Part shown: positions 50,594 to 59,324 of the stretch, piece after piece
How positions within the stretch are numbered: the first letter of the stretch is position 1
How the letters are laid out: each line of letters starts with the position of its first letter
Source: Amycolatopsis suaedae
GTDB taxonomy: Bacteria; Actinomycetota; Actinomycetes; Mycobacteriales; Pseudonocardiaceae
NCBI RefSeq assembly: GCF_004214935.1
Contig: NZ_SFCC01000013.1
Span: 1 to 64,000 of the forward strand
DNA length: 64,000 nucleotides
Direction of reading: 5' to 3'
Position numbers and translations under genes: made by a program
Notes under the pieces: generated by a model
Databases searched by the model: none
Told to the model about the DNA's origin: nothing
Seen by the model: the letters and a program-made list of their open reading frames with translations, nothing else

Positions 50594-52006
50594 CTAACGG
50601 CGAGCGGAGCGCCGCAGCAGAAGCAGCGCCAGCGCCAGGCCGGCGGCGGCGAAGACCACGCAGGCGGTGAACGCGGCCGGGAAGGCCGCCGCCGGGTCGG
50701 GGCCCGCGGCCTGCGCCACCATCACGGTCGACACGACCGCGACCCCGAGCGCACCACCGATCTGGAAGGCCGCGGTGTTGAAGCCGGACGCGAGCCCGGA
50801 CTCCCGCTCGGCCACTCCGGCGAGCGCGGCCGCCGAGGCGGCGACCGTGCCGGCACCGAGTCCGGGCCCGAACACCAGCAGGCCGGGCAGGATGTCCTGG
50901 ACGTAACCGCCGCCGGGCGAGACGCCGGTGAGCAGCAGAGCACCCACGCCCATCAGCACGACACTGATCGCGGCCACCGGGCGGTAGCCCCACCGGGTGA
51001 CCGCCGCCTGCCCGGCATAGGCGCCGACGAACGCCATCACCGGCATGACGGCCTGCTTGACACCGAACTCCAGCGGTGTGTAGCCCAGTAGCTGCTGCGC
51101 GTACTGCGAGATGGTGACCGACAGCCCGACGGCCAGCATGCCGAGCAGCACGGTCACCAGGTTGCCGCCGACGAGCGCGGGCGAACGCAGGATCCGCAGC
51201 GGGACCAGCGGTGCGGCCGAACGCCGCTCGACGGCGACGAAGACCACCAGCAGGGCGACCGCGGCCGCGGCGAGACCGATGGTCTGCCCGCTCAGCCAGC
51301 CTGCCTTGGGTGCCTCGACGACCGCGTAGACGATCAGCACGAGTGCCGCCGTGCTCGTCACCGCGCCGGCGACGTCGTAGCCGCGCCGCCGCTCGCGGTC
51401 GTGGCTCTCGTTCAGCAGCACCGGGGCCAGGGCGAGCATCACCAGCGCCACCGGCACGTTGACGTAGAAGATCCACTCCCAGCCCAGGCCGCTGGTCAGG
51501 CCACCACCGACCAGCAGACCGGCCGTGGCGCCGATCCCGCCCACACCCGACCACCCGGCGAGTGCCTTGTTGCGCTCGGCCCCCTCGGGGAACGTGGTGG
51601 TCAGGATGGACAGCGCGGTGGGCGCCATCAGCGCGGCGGACACCCCGTGCAGGGCCCGGGCAACCACCATCACCTCGGCGCTCCACGCCAGACCCGACAG
51701 CAGGGACACCACGACGAACAGCGCGGTGCCGGCGATGAACATGCGGCGCCTGCCGAGCAGGTCGGAGGCACGTCCGCCGAGCAACAGCAGGCCACCGAAG
51801 GTGACCAGGTTCGCGCCGATCACCCACTGCGCGCCCGCCGGCGTCATACCGAGATCACGTGCGATCGACGGCAGTCCCAGGATGACGATCTGCGAGTCGA
51901 GGATGACCATGAAGTTGGCGGTGCACAGCAGCACCAGCGCCTTCCAGCGGCGCGGATCGGCCGCGACCGGCGTGCCCGCGCGGACCGCGAGCTGCGTGGT
52001 GTCCAT
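50594..52006 (-). CDS. MFS drug exporter, DHA2 family (14 TM)
   Basis: 470 residues. The start KALVLLCTANFMVILDSQIV, GLPSIARDLGMTPAGAQWVI, GRASDLLGRRRMFIAG (motif A) and RALHGVSAALMAPTALSIL with GWEWIFYVNVPVAL are typical DHA2/EmrB-QacA features. It probably expels a drug with protons. It lies 14 nt downstream of the P450 gene, so P450 and exporter form one unit. ATG 52006 has AGAGGA upstream. Confidence 0.88.
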   Translation of the reverse strand: MDTTQLAVRAGTPVAADPRRWKALVLLCTANFMVILDSQIVILGLPSIARDLGMTPAGAQWVIGANLVTFGGLLLLGGRASDLLGRRRMFIAGTALFVVVSLLSGLAWSAEVMVVARALHGVSAALMAPTALSILTTTFPEGAERNKALAGWSGVGGIGATAGLLVGGGLTSGLGWEWIFYVNVPVALVMLALAPVLLNESHDRERRRGYDVAGAVTSTAALVLIVYAVVEAPKAGWLSGQTIGLAAAAVALLVVFVAVERRSAAPLVPLRILRSPALVGGNLVTVLLGMLAVGLSVTISQYAQQLLGYTPLEFGVKQAVMPVMAFVGAYAGQAAVTRWGYRPVAAISVVLMGVGALLLTGVSPGGGYVQDILPGLLVFGPGLGAGTVAASAAALAGVAERESGLASGFNTAAFQIGGALGVAVVSTVMVAQAAGPDPAAAFPAAFTACVVFAAAGLALALLLLRRSARR

Positions 52007-52020
52007 GGGAGGTCCTCTCG

Positions 52021-53253
52021 TCAGCCGGCGGCCGGCCGGGTCAGCCGCACCGGCAGGGTCTGGTACCCGTTCATCACGAACGTCTCCTGCGGCTGAAGGT
52101 CCCCGGGCTCGACGGCGAGCTCGAGGTCGGGGAAGCGCTCGAACAACGCGGGCAGCGCGATCGAGGCCTCGAGCCTCGCCAGCGGCGCGCCGAGGCAGTA
52201 GTGCACGCCGTGCCCGAACGACAGGTGCGACTTGTCGGCCCTGGTGACGTCGAACTCGTCTGCCGTCGCGCCGTGCACGTCGGGGTCCCTGCCCGCCGAG
52301 GCATACCCGAGCAGGACCGCCGAGCCCGCGGGGATCGTGACGCCCGCGATGTCGACGTCCTCGGTGGTGTAGCGGAACGGGAACTGCGCGATGGGCGACT
52401 CCAGACGCAGCGTCTCCTCCACCACCTCGTCCCAGCCGACCTCGCCGTCGGTGACCATCCGCCGTTGCCCGGGATGGGTGAGCAGGGCCAGTACCGCCTT
52501 GCTCATGGCGTTCATGACGGTCTCCGAGCCCGCACCGAACATCAGATGCAGGGTGCCGACCAGTTCCTCGTCGTTGAGCGTGGATCCCTCGTCCTGCGCG
52601 GCGATCAGGCCGCTGGTCAGGTCGTCGGCCGGATCTTTCTTCTTGTTCGCCACCAGTTCGAGCAGCGCCCGGTGCCACTGCTCGACGTTCGCCGCGGCCT
52701 CTTCCGGGGTGAGCGAGGTGTTGATGTTCACCTCGCCGCCCTTCAGCGCGTCGGCACGCGCCTCGTCGGGAACACCGAACAGGTCACAGATGACCCTGGC
52801 TGGCAAGGGATAGGCGAACCGCGCCTTGAGATCGACGACCTCTCCCGGCGGCACCGCCGCGAGATCGTCGAGCAGCTCGCCGGTGATCTTCTCGATCAGC
52901 GGCCGGGTAGCCTCGACCCGGCGCGCGGTGAAGCCCTTGGAGATCAGCTTGCGCAGCCGTTCGTGGTCGGCCCCGTCGTGGGTGGCCATGTTGTCCATGA
53001 CCACCCAGGTGATCATCGGCCAGTCCGGCGGGATCTCACCGTCGGTGAACGCGGGCCAGTGCCGCGTGGGGTCCTTCGCGAACCGAGGGTCGGTCAGCAC
53101 CTGCTTGACCAGCTCGTAGCCGGTCACCGACCAGGCGGGCACACCACCGGGAAGTTCGACCTGCGCCACCGGGCCCTCCGCACGAATGCGGGCGCTTTCC
53201 GCGTGAACGCCTCCGACGGTGCTGCCCATGACGATGGGACAGCGGCTGCTCAT
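52021..53253 (-). CDS. Cytochrome P450 (CYP107/CYP105-like)
   Basis: 410 residues. The I-helix motif MFGAGSETVMNA has Ser-Glu-Thr following the Gly; ExxR is EETLRLES, and the heme loop FGHGVHYCLGAPLARLE carries the thiolate Cys. DNMATHDGADHERLRKLI is the C-helix region common in antibiotic-pathway P450s. It precedes and is probably cotranscribed with a DHA2 exporter, suggesting detoxification or tailoring of an exported compound. Confidence 0.88.
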   Translation of the reverse strand: MSSRCPIVMGSTVGGVHAESARIRAEGPVAQVELPGGVPAWSVTGYELVKQVLTDPRFAKDPTRHWPAFTDGEIPPDWPMITWVVMDNMATHDGADHERLRKLISKGFTARRVEATRPLIEKITGELLDDLAAVPPGEVVDLKARFAYPLPARVICDLFGVPDEARADALKGGEVNINTSLTPEEAAANVEQWHRALLELVANKKKDPADDLTSGLIAAQDEGSTLNDEELVGTLHLMFGAGSETVMNAMSKAVLALLTHPGQRRMVTDGEVGWDEVVEETLRLESPIAQFPFRYTTEDVDIAGVTIPAGSAVLLGYASAGRDPDVHGATADEFDVTRADKSHLSFGHGVHYCLGAPLARLEASIALPALFERFPDLELAVEPGDLQPQETFVMNGYQTLPVRLTRPAAG

Positions 53254-53465
53254 GGGTTACCTCCGATGTCGGGGAGAAAGGCTGCCGGCCGGCCGGTGAC
53301 GAAATCCGCGTGACGACGGCGGCGGATTTACCATAGCCACGCGATCGGGCAATTCTTACTTCCGTTGTGCTGGACCCCGGAAATCCCTGTGTCGGGTGGT
53401 GACCAGGAGCCGTCGCGGCAATATTCTGGGCAGGTCCGAACGAAAGCACGATCGAGGAGTTGCCA

Positions 53466-53774
53466 ATGCCCACCATCGACGACGTACGGGACCTCTCACT
53501 CGCGTTGCCGGACACGACCGAGGGAACGCACTTCCGGATGCCCTCGTTCGAGGTCGGTGGCAAGCACTTCGCCGTCGTCCAGAAGGGGAAGAACCGCGTC
53601 CTGCTCTACCTCGCCGAGTCCGACGGGCGAAGCGCCATCGCGAAGGATCCGCAAGCGGTGAGCGAGTCCATCAGACGTGACAAGTGGGAGGGCGTGTGGG
53701 TCGACCTGTCCAGCGTCAAGGCACCCACGCTGAAGAAACTGGTCACCCTGGCGCACAAGACGAAGAGCGGCTGA
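53466..53774 (+). CDS. MmcQ/YjbR family protein (copy 2)
   Basis: 102 residues: PTIDDVRDLSLALPDTTEGT, FAVVQKGKNRVLLYLAESD, WEGVWVDLSSV. ATG 53466 has a GAGGAG site 6 nt upstream. It is highly similar to copy 1 at 50.2 kb (8 differences over about 92 nt in the core), which points to duplication or gene conversion. Role unknown. It ends before a long hairpin. Confidence 0.85.
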   Translation: MPTIDDVRDLSLALPDTTEGTHFRMPSFEVGGKHFAVVQKGKNRVLLYLAESDGRSAIAKDPQAVSESIRRDKWEGVWVDLSSVKAPTLKKLVTLAHKTKSG

Positions 53775-53801
53775 CCCGCCGCACCCCGCCGGGACGGCCC
53801 T

Positions 53802-53849
53802 CCCCGATGTGGCATTGGGATACTTGAAGTTCCCAATGCCACATCGGGG
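53802..53849. terminator. Long hairpin terminator
   Basis: Perfect 19-bp inverted repeat (CCCCGATGTGGCATTGGGA and its complement) with a 10-nt loop that itself contains ACTT/AAGT. It lies between convergent MmcQ copy 2 and the FAD monooxygenase gene. Confidence 0.82.
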
Positions 53850-53877
53850 GGACTCTTTCCTGGTGGCGGCGCCCGCC

Positions 53878-55203
53878 TCAGCGACCGGGGCGGCGCAGCA
53901 CGCGGGACACGATGCCCGGGCGCATGAGCGCCTGCGGCGGGTCGACCAGCCCGGCGGCACGCAGGAAGGCGTTGGACAGCACCGGATCGCCGGCCGCGGC
54001 CGCCTGCAACCGTGGGATGTAGGCGTTGCCCATCTTGGTCTTCAGGGTCCGGCGCCCCTCCACGGCCGGGAAGCCGAGGTCGGCTCCCGCCGCCATGTCC
54101 CACGGCGCGTTGATCACCTTGGCCAGGTCCCGGAAGTAGGCCTTGGGCCGGGGATCACCCGCAGCGACGTGCCTGCCGAGGACGAGAGCCTCCAGCGCGG
54201 CCACGGTCATGCCCTGCCCGTAGACCGGGTTGAACACGCACGCCGCGTCCCCCATGATCAGCAGGCCGTCGGGCAGGCGGCTCATCCGCTCGTAACGGCG
54301 CCGGATACTCGCCGGGAACCGGAACGACCTGGCCTCGGCCATCGGCTCGGCGTCCCGCACCGCCTTGAAGATCTCCGGCACGGGCAACGTCTTGACGTAG
54401 GCGAGGAACCCCTCGTGGTCGGCCGGCGGGCGGTCGCCGGCGATGCCGGTGAGCGACACGGCGTAGCGGTCGGGCAGCCGGGCGAAGATCGCTCCGCGCG
54501 GGATGGCGGGCGTGGCGACCGGGATGAGCGCGATGTCGTCACCGATCGGGTCGTAGGACAGCGGTCCGTGGAAGTCGCAGGTGGTGTAGGTCAGGTCCAT
54601 CTTGACCTGCTCTTCCGGTACCCGGGGATAGCCCAGTTCCTCGAGCCAGCGGGGAGTACGTGTGCCCCTGCCGGTGGTGTCGACGACCAGGTCCGCGGTC
54701 AGGATCTCGGGGGAGTCGCCCTGCCTGCCCTGTACCCGGACACCGGTGACGCGCCGGTTCCCGGGGCCGGCGACCAGACCGAGAATGTCGGTCCGGTCCC
54801 GGATCACCACGTTGTCCAGCCCACTCACCCGCCGCCGGATCCGCTCCTCCAGCAACGGCCGCCCGGCGGCCACGCAGACCAGGCCGGTCTCGGTCTTGCG
54901 GATCATCTCGCCGTCGAAGTACCAGCTCAGGCTCGTCCCGAAGTCGCCGACCGGGACGCCGAGGGACACCAGCTCCTCGGTGAAACCGTCGAACAGCTCG
55001 TCAAGGATCTGCTTGCCCCTGGCCAGTAGCGCGTGGATGTGGTGACCCTGCGGAACGGCCCGGCGGGGACCTCCGGTCGCCGTGACATCGTCCCGGTCCA
55101 CCACCGTGACCCGCGCGTAGGACGGCGAGAGCATCCGGGCCGCGAGCAACCCCGCGATGCTCCCGCCGAGCACCACCGCGTGGTCGCCGACGTTATTGCC
55201 CAC
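53878..55203 (-). CDS. FAD-dependent monooxygenase/epoxidase-like oxidoreductase
   Basis: 441 residues. N-terminal FAD dinucleotide loop HAVVLGGSIAGLLAARML; middle DLVVDTTGRGTRTP; C-terminal LLIMGDAACVFNPVYGQGMT (the second FAD motif). The general layout matches p-hydroxybenzoate hydroxylase and squalene-epoxidase-like enzymes, including natural-product epoxidases. The start is GTG 55203 because GGNN precedes the flavin strand. It is divergent from an epoxide hydrolase gene, which hints at epoxide formation and opening. Confidence 0.85.
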   Translation of the reverse strand: MGNNVGDHAVVLGGSIAGLLAARMLSPSYARVTVVDRDDVTATGGPRRAVPQGHHIHALLARGKQILDELFDGFTEELVSLGVPVGDFGTSLSWYFDGEMIRKTETGLVCVAAGRPLLEERIRRRVSGLDNVVIRDRTDILGLVAGPGNRRVTGVRVQGRQGDSPEILTADLVVDTTGRGTRTPRWLEELGYPRVPEEQVKMDLTYTTCDFHGPLSYDPIGDDIALIPVATPAIPRGAIFARLPDRYAVSLTGIAGDRPPADHEGFLAYVKTLPVPEIFKAVRDAEPMAEARSFRFPASIRRRYERMSRLPDGLLIMGDAACVFNPVYGQGMTVAALEALVLGRHVAAGDPRPKAYFRDLAKVINAPWDMAAGADLGFPAVEGRRTLKTKMGNAYIPRLQAAAAGDPVLSNAFLRAAGLVDPPQALMRPGIVSRVLRRPGR

Positions 55204-55383
55204 TGGTACGCCCCTTCGCATTCGATGCGGTTTTCTGGCACATTCCAGAATAGAGACGGCGCCGTATTCCTCTTCTCCTGAAATGGCGCAATACGGAAGA
55301 CTCCCGGGCGCCGGTTCGCGGCTAACCTGCGAAAACACCGAAATGCCTTCACCAGAGTTCGCGCGCGAGCGAAGGAGCAGTGA

Positions 55384-56547
55384 ATGGAACCCTTCCGCAT
55401 CGAGATCCCGCAGGCGGATCTCGACGACCTCGACCGCAGGCTCGCGGCCACCCGCTGGCCGGGCGAGACGCCCGACTCCGGCTGGGACCGCGGTGTGCCC
55501 GCCGGTTACCTGAAGGAGCTGGCCGAGTACTGGCGGACCGAGTACGACTGGCGGGCCGCCGAGCAGCGGCTCAACAGCTTTCCCCAGTACACCACCGAGA
55601 TCGACGGAACCAACGTGCACTACCTGCACGTGCGCTCACCCGAGGCCGATGCCACGCCGATGGTCATCACCCACGGCTGGCCCGGATCGTTCGCCGAGTT
55701 CCTCGACATCATCGGCCCGCTCACCGATCCGCGTGCCCACGGGGGCGACCCGGCCGACGCGTTCCACCTCGTCATCCCCTCGATTCCCGGTTTCGGCTTC
55801 TCCGGCCCCACCCCGGCCAACGGCTGGAACCTGCCCCGGGTCGCCGGCGCGTGGACCGAGCTGATGGGCCGGCTCGGCTACGAGCGGTTCGTCGTGCAGG
55901 GCGGCGACCTCGGCGCCTGGATCAGCCTGACGCTGGCCGGCATGGCACCGGAGAAGGTGCTCGGCGCACACGTCAACTTCCTGATCACGCCGCCGCCCGA
56001 CGACCCCGCGGCCATGGCCGGGCTCGCGGAGTCCGACCTGGCGCGGCTCGGGCTGCTCGGCCGGTTCGCCGCTGAGCTGTCCGGGTACATGAAGATCCAG
56101 TCCACCCGGCCGCAGACGCTGTCCTACGGACTGACCGACTCCCCGGTCGGCCAGCTGGCCTGGATCGTCGAGAAGTTCCGCGAGTGGACCGACTCGGCGA
56201 AGGTTCCCGAGGACGCGGTCGACCGCGACCAGATGCTGACCAACGTCATGATCTACTGGCTGACCGCCACCGCGGGATCCTCGGCGAACTTCTACTTCGA
56301 CATCGCCGACGTGCTGCCCACGGCGCCGACTCCCCCGGCCCCGCCGCCACCGCTGCCGGTTCCGCTCGGCGTCGCGGTGTTCCCCGGCGACCCCGCACTG
56401 CCGGTGCGCCGCTTCGCCGAACACGGTTTCCCGAACATCGTGCAGTGGACCGAGTACGACCGCGGCGGCCACTTCCCCGCCATGGAGGTTCCCGAGCTGC
56501 TGGTCGACGACCTGCGACGGTTCGCCCGCACCCTCACGCGGGGCTGA
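55384..56547 (+). CDS. Epoxide hydrolase, EHN-domain type
   Basis: 387 residues: N-terminal EHN domain (FRIEIPQADLDDLDRRLAAT) then alpha/beta-hydrolase core with oxyanion HGWPGS (97-102), nucleophile Asp175 in GGDLGAW and catalytic His in DRGGHFPAME. It resembles microsomal-type bacterial epoxide hydrolases, which include SgcF/NcsF of enediyne pathways but also many unrelated actinobacterial enzymes. It opens an epoxide to a diol. Its stop precedes a 14-bp hairpin. Confidence 0.9.
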   Translation: MEPFRIEIPQADLDDLDRRLAATRWPGETPDSGWDRGVPAGYLKELAEYWRTEYDWRAAEQRLNSFPQYTTEIDGTNVHYLHVRSPEADATPMVITHGWPGSFAEFLDIIGPLTDPRAHGGDPADAFHLVIPSIPGFGFSGPTPANGWNLPRVAGAWTELMGRLGYERFVVQGGDLGAWISLTLAGMAPEKVLGAHVNFLITPPPDDPAAMAGLAESDLARLGLLGRFAAELSGYMKIQSTRPQTLSYGLTDSPVGQLAWIVEKFREWTDSAKVPEDAVDRDQMLTNVMIYWLTATAGSSANFYFDIADVLPTAPTPPAPPPPLPVPLGVAVFPGDPALPVRRFAEHGFPNIVQWTEYDRGGHFPAMEVPELLVDDLRRFARTLTRG

Positions 56548-56562
56548 CCGGTCGCACGCCGA

Positions 56563-56594
56563 AGGGCCCCGGGCGAGTTGTCGCCCGGGGCCCT
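56563..56594. terminator. Bidirectional hairpin terminator
   Basis: Perfect 14-bp inverted repeat (AGGGCCCCGGGCGA) with loop GTTG, between the epoxide hydrolase (stop 56547) and the convergent small ABM-like gene (stop 56609). Confidence 0.82.
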
Positions 56595-56608
56595 CTCGCT
56601 GACCGGCG

Positions 56609-56911
56609 TCAGCCGAGAAAACCGTAGCTGCCGACGAGGGTGGCGTCGCTGGCCGTGGGTGCTCCGGCCGCGCGGTCGGCGAACTGTCGCTGGAATTCCC
56701 GGAATGCCTCGGTTTCGGTCAACCCGTCACCATCTCCCTCGAACGATCCGATGTGGACGAAGGTGACCCCGTCCGCGAGACGGAACGAGGCATAGTGCAG
56801 CCCGCCGGGTGCACGCTCGGCGAGCTCGGCGAAGACACGCTCGACGAGCCGCTGGTTCTCGTCGGCCGTGTCCGGCCGCATCGCGTACTGGACGACGAAC
56901 GTCTTGGGCAT
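56609..56911 (-). CDS. Small ABM-like ferredoxin-fold protein
   Basis: 100 residues: MPKTFVVQYAMRPDTADEN, GLHYASFRLADGVTFVHIG, EAFREFQRQFADR. The pattern suggests a dimeric alpha/beta-barrel like antibiotic biosynthesis monooxygenases, but the catalytic residues of that family cannot be located. It is 21 nt downstream of the UvrA-like gene and likely cotranscribed. Function unknown. Confidence 0.65.
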   Translation of the reverse strand: MPKTFVVQYAMRPDTADENQRLVERVFAELAERAPGGLHYASFRLADGVTFVHIGSFEGDGDGLTETEAFREFQRQFADRAAGAPTASDATLVGSYGFLG

Positions 56912-56932
56912 GGGTCCTCCTCGGAAACGTGT

Positions 56933-59227
56933 TCACTCGCCGAGATAGCGGCGCAGGTGCTCGCCGGTCAGGCTGTTCTCGGCTCTGGCGAGCTTGTCGG
57001 GGGTGCCGGTGAACTGGACGCGGCCACCGCGGTGGCCGCCTTCCGGACCGAGGTCGACGACCCAGTCGGCGTGGGCGATGACCGCGGGATCGTGCTCGAT
57101 GACGATGACCGTGTTGCCCCGGTCGACCATGCCGTCGAGCAGGGCGAGCAGGGTGCCGGTGTCCGCCGGATGCAGGCCGCTGGTCGGTTCGTCGAGCAGG
57201 TAGACGCTGCCGGTGGCGGCGAGCTGGTCGGCGAGCTTGAGCCGCTGCCGTTCCCCGCCGGACAATGTGGACAGTGACTGGCCCAGCCCGAGATAGCCGA
57301 GCCCGGTGTCGAGCAACGCCTGCAGGCGGGTGCGGATAGGCCGTTCGGTGAAGAATTCCACGGCCTGCTCGGCCGTCATGGCCAGTACGTCGGCGATCGT
57401 GGTGCCGCGGACCCGGTGTTCCAGTACGGCGTCGGTGAACCGGCGGCCGTCACAGCGGTCGCAGTGGGTGGTGACCGGGTCGAGAAAGGCGATCTCGGTG
57501 ATCAGCACGCCCTTGCCCTGGCAGGCTTCGCACGCCCCGGCGGAGTTGAAGCTGAACAGGCCCGCGTCCGCGCCGGTGCTCTTCGCGAACAGCTTGCGCA
57601 CCCCGTCCCACAGGCCGAGGTAGGTGGCAGGCGTCGACCGCGACGACGCCGCGATCGGCGACTGGTCGACCCACACCGCGTCCGGGTACGCCTGGCGGAA
57701 CACACCGCCGACCAGGCTGCTCTTGCCCGCCCCGGCCACCCCGGTCACCACCGTGAGCACACCGGCGGGGAAGTCGACCGACACGTCGCGCAGGTTGTGC
57801 AGCGACGCGTTGCGCACCGGCAGCGTTCCCGTGTGGCGGCGCGGCGTGCCGTTGACCGCGGCCCGCCGGCGCAGGGCCGCGCCGGTGACCGTCCGTGCCT
57901 TGCGCAACCGCGCCACCGTGCCGGTGAACTCCACGTGCCCGCCGTGGCTGCCCGCGCCGGGGCCCAGCTCCACGACGTGATCGGCGACCGCGACCACGTC
58001 CGGGTCGTGTTCGACGACCAGTACGGTGTTTCCCTTGTCGCGCAACGCCCGCAGCAGCCCGGTGAGCCGGCCGACGTCGTGTGGGTGCAGGCCGACGCTG
58101 GGCTCGTCGAACACGTAGGTCAGCCCGCGCAGGTCGCTGCCGAGGTGGTTGACGAGCTTCAGCCGCTGCGCCTCACCGCCCGACAGGCTCGCCGTCGCCC
58201 GGTCCAGTGTCAGGTAGCCCAGGCCGATCCCGTCGATCCGCTCCAGTGCCGCCCGTACCGGTTCCAGCAGCTCCGCCGGCACCGACCGCATCGAGCGCAG
58301 CGCCTCGAGCAGGTCGCTGACCTGCATCGCCGCCAGGTCCGCGATGGTGTGGCCGTCGAGCCGGACGGCCAGCGCCTCGGCGTTCAGCCGGGCGCCCGCA
58401 CACGACGGGCACGGGCCCTCGGCGATGAACCGCTCGGCCGCCGCCCGGGTCTTCTCGCTCAGCGTGCCCACGTCCCGCTTGAGGTTGCGCCGGGTGAAGT
58501 TGGCCACCAGGCCCTCGTAGCGCACGCGCTGGGTCCTGCCGTTCTTGAACTTCAGCTCGGTGTGGCCCTCGCTGCCGTGCAGCAAGGTCTCCATCTCCTC
58601 GCCGCTGTAGCGGGACAGCTTCTTGCTCGCGTTGAGCCCCGGGTAGTTGGTGTAGAACTGCCACCCGGGGCTGCCCACCGGATAGCCGGGAACCAGGATC
58701 GCGCCCTCGGCGAGCGATTTGGACCTGTCCAGCATCAGGTCCGGGTCCGGCCGCAGGGTGCGGCCGAGCCCGTCGCACTCGGGGCACATGCCTTCCGGGT
58801 CGTTGAACGAGAACCGCCCGGGACGGCCGAGCACCGGATCGCCGAACCGGGCGTACAGGCCGCGCAGCACCGAGTAGACGTCGGTGATCGTGCCCACGGT
58901 GGAGCGGGCGTTGCCCCCGAGCGGCCGCTGGTCCACCACCACCGGCGCGGTCAGGTTCTCGACCGCGTCCACGTGCGGGCGCTCGTAGGCCGGCAGCTGT
59001 GAGCGCACCGACCACGGGTAGGTCGCGTTCAGCTGACGCTGGGCCTCCACCGCGATCGTGTCGAACACCAGCGACGACTTCCCCGAACCCGACACCCCCA
59101 CGAACACCGTGATCCGGTTGACCGGGATCTCCACCGAGACGTCGGCCAGGTTGTTCTCCCTCGCGCCGGCGACACGGATGTAACCCGGGCTCACCGTCTT
59201 GTTCGCCGCGACACCCACCGTGAACAC
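56933..59227 (-). CDS. UvrA-like ABC ATPase (class II, drug-resistance type)
   Basis: 764 residues, shorter than UvrA (about 950). Two ATPase cores: Walker A GVSGSGKSSL and GVAGAGKSSL, signatures LSGGEAQRLKL and LSGGERQRLKL, Walker B YVFDEPSVGLHP and YLLDEPTSGLHP. Zinc-finger pairs CPECDGLG, CPSCAGARL, CEACQGKG and CDRCDGRR remain; the UvrB-binding domain is missing, as in UvrA2/DrrC. Such proteins give resistance to DNA-binding drugs. The start GTG 59227 is followed by several possible internal starts. Confidence 0.9.
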   Translation of the reverse strand: MFTVGVAANKTVSPGYIRVAGARENNLADVSVEIPVNRITVFVGVSGSGKSSLVFDTIAVEAQRQLNATYPWSVRSQLPAYERPHVDAVENLTAPVVVDQRPLGGNARSTVGTITDVYSVLRGLYARFGDPVLGRPGRFSFNDPEGMCPECDGLGRTLRPDPDLMLDRSKSLAEGAILVPGYPVGSPGWQFYTNYPGLNASKKLSRYSGEEMETLLHGSEGHTELKFKNGRTQRVRYEGLVANFTRRNLKRDVGTLSEKTRAAAERFIAEGPCPSCAGARLNAEALAVRLDGHTIADLAAMQVSDLLEALRSMRSVPAELLEPVRAALERIDGIGLGYLTLDRATASLSGGEAQRLKLVNHLGSDLRGLTYVFDEPSVGLHPHDVGRLTGLLRALRDKGNTVLVVEHDPDVVAVADHVVELGPGAGSHGGHVEFTGTVARLRKARTVTGAALRRRAAVNGTPRRHTGTLPVRNASLHNLRDVSVDFPAGVLTVVTGVAGAGKSSLVGGVFRQAYPDAVWVDQSPIAASSRSTPATYLGLWDGVRKLFAKSTGADAGLFSFNSAGACEACQGKGVLITEIAFLDPVTTHCDRCDGRRFTDAVLEHRVRGTTIADVLAMTAEQAVEFFTERPIRTRLQALLDTGLGYLGLGQSLSTLSGGERQRLKLADQLAATGSVYLLDEPTSGLHPADTGTLLALLDGMVDRGNTVIVIEHDPAVIAHADWVVDLGPEGGHRGGRVQFTGTPDKLARAENSLTGEHLRRYLGE

Positions 59228-59324
59228 CTTCCTGCCCGGCTGGTCGGAACCGGCAGTATGGAACCCGCGCGCGGGGCGCCGGTAGTCGATGGCTCACCTT
59301 CCCGACGTGAATTCCTCATACCGG

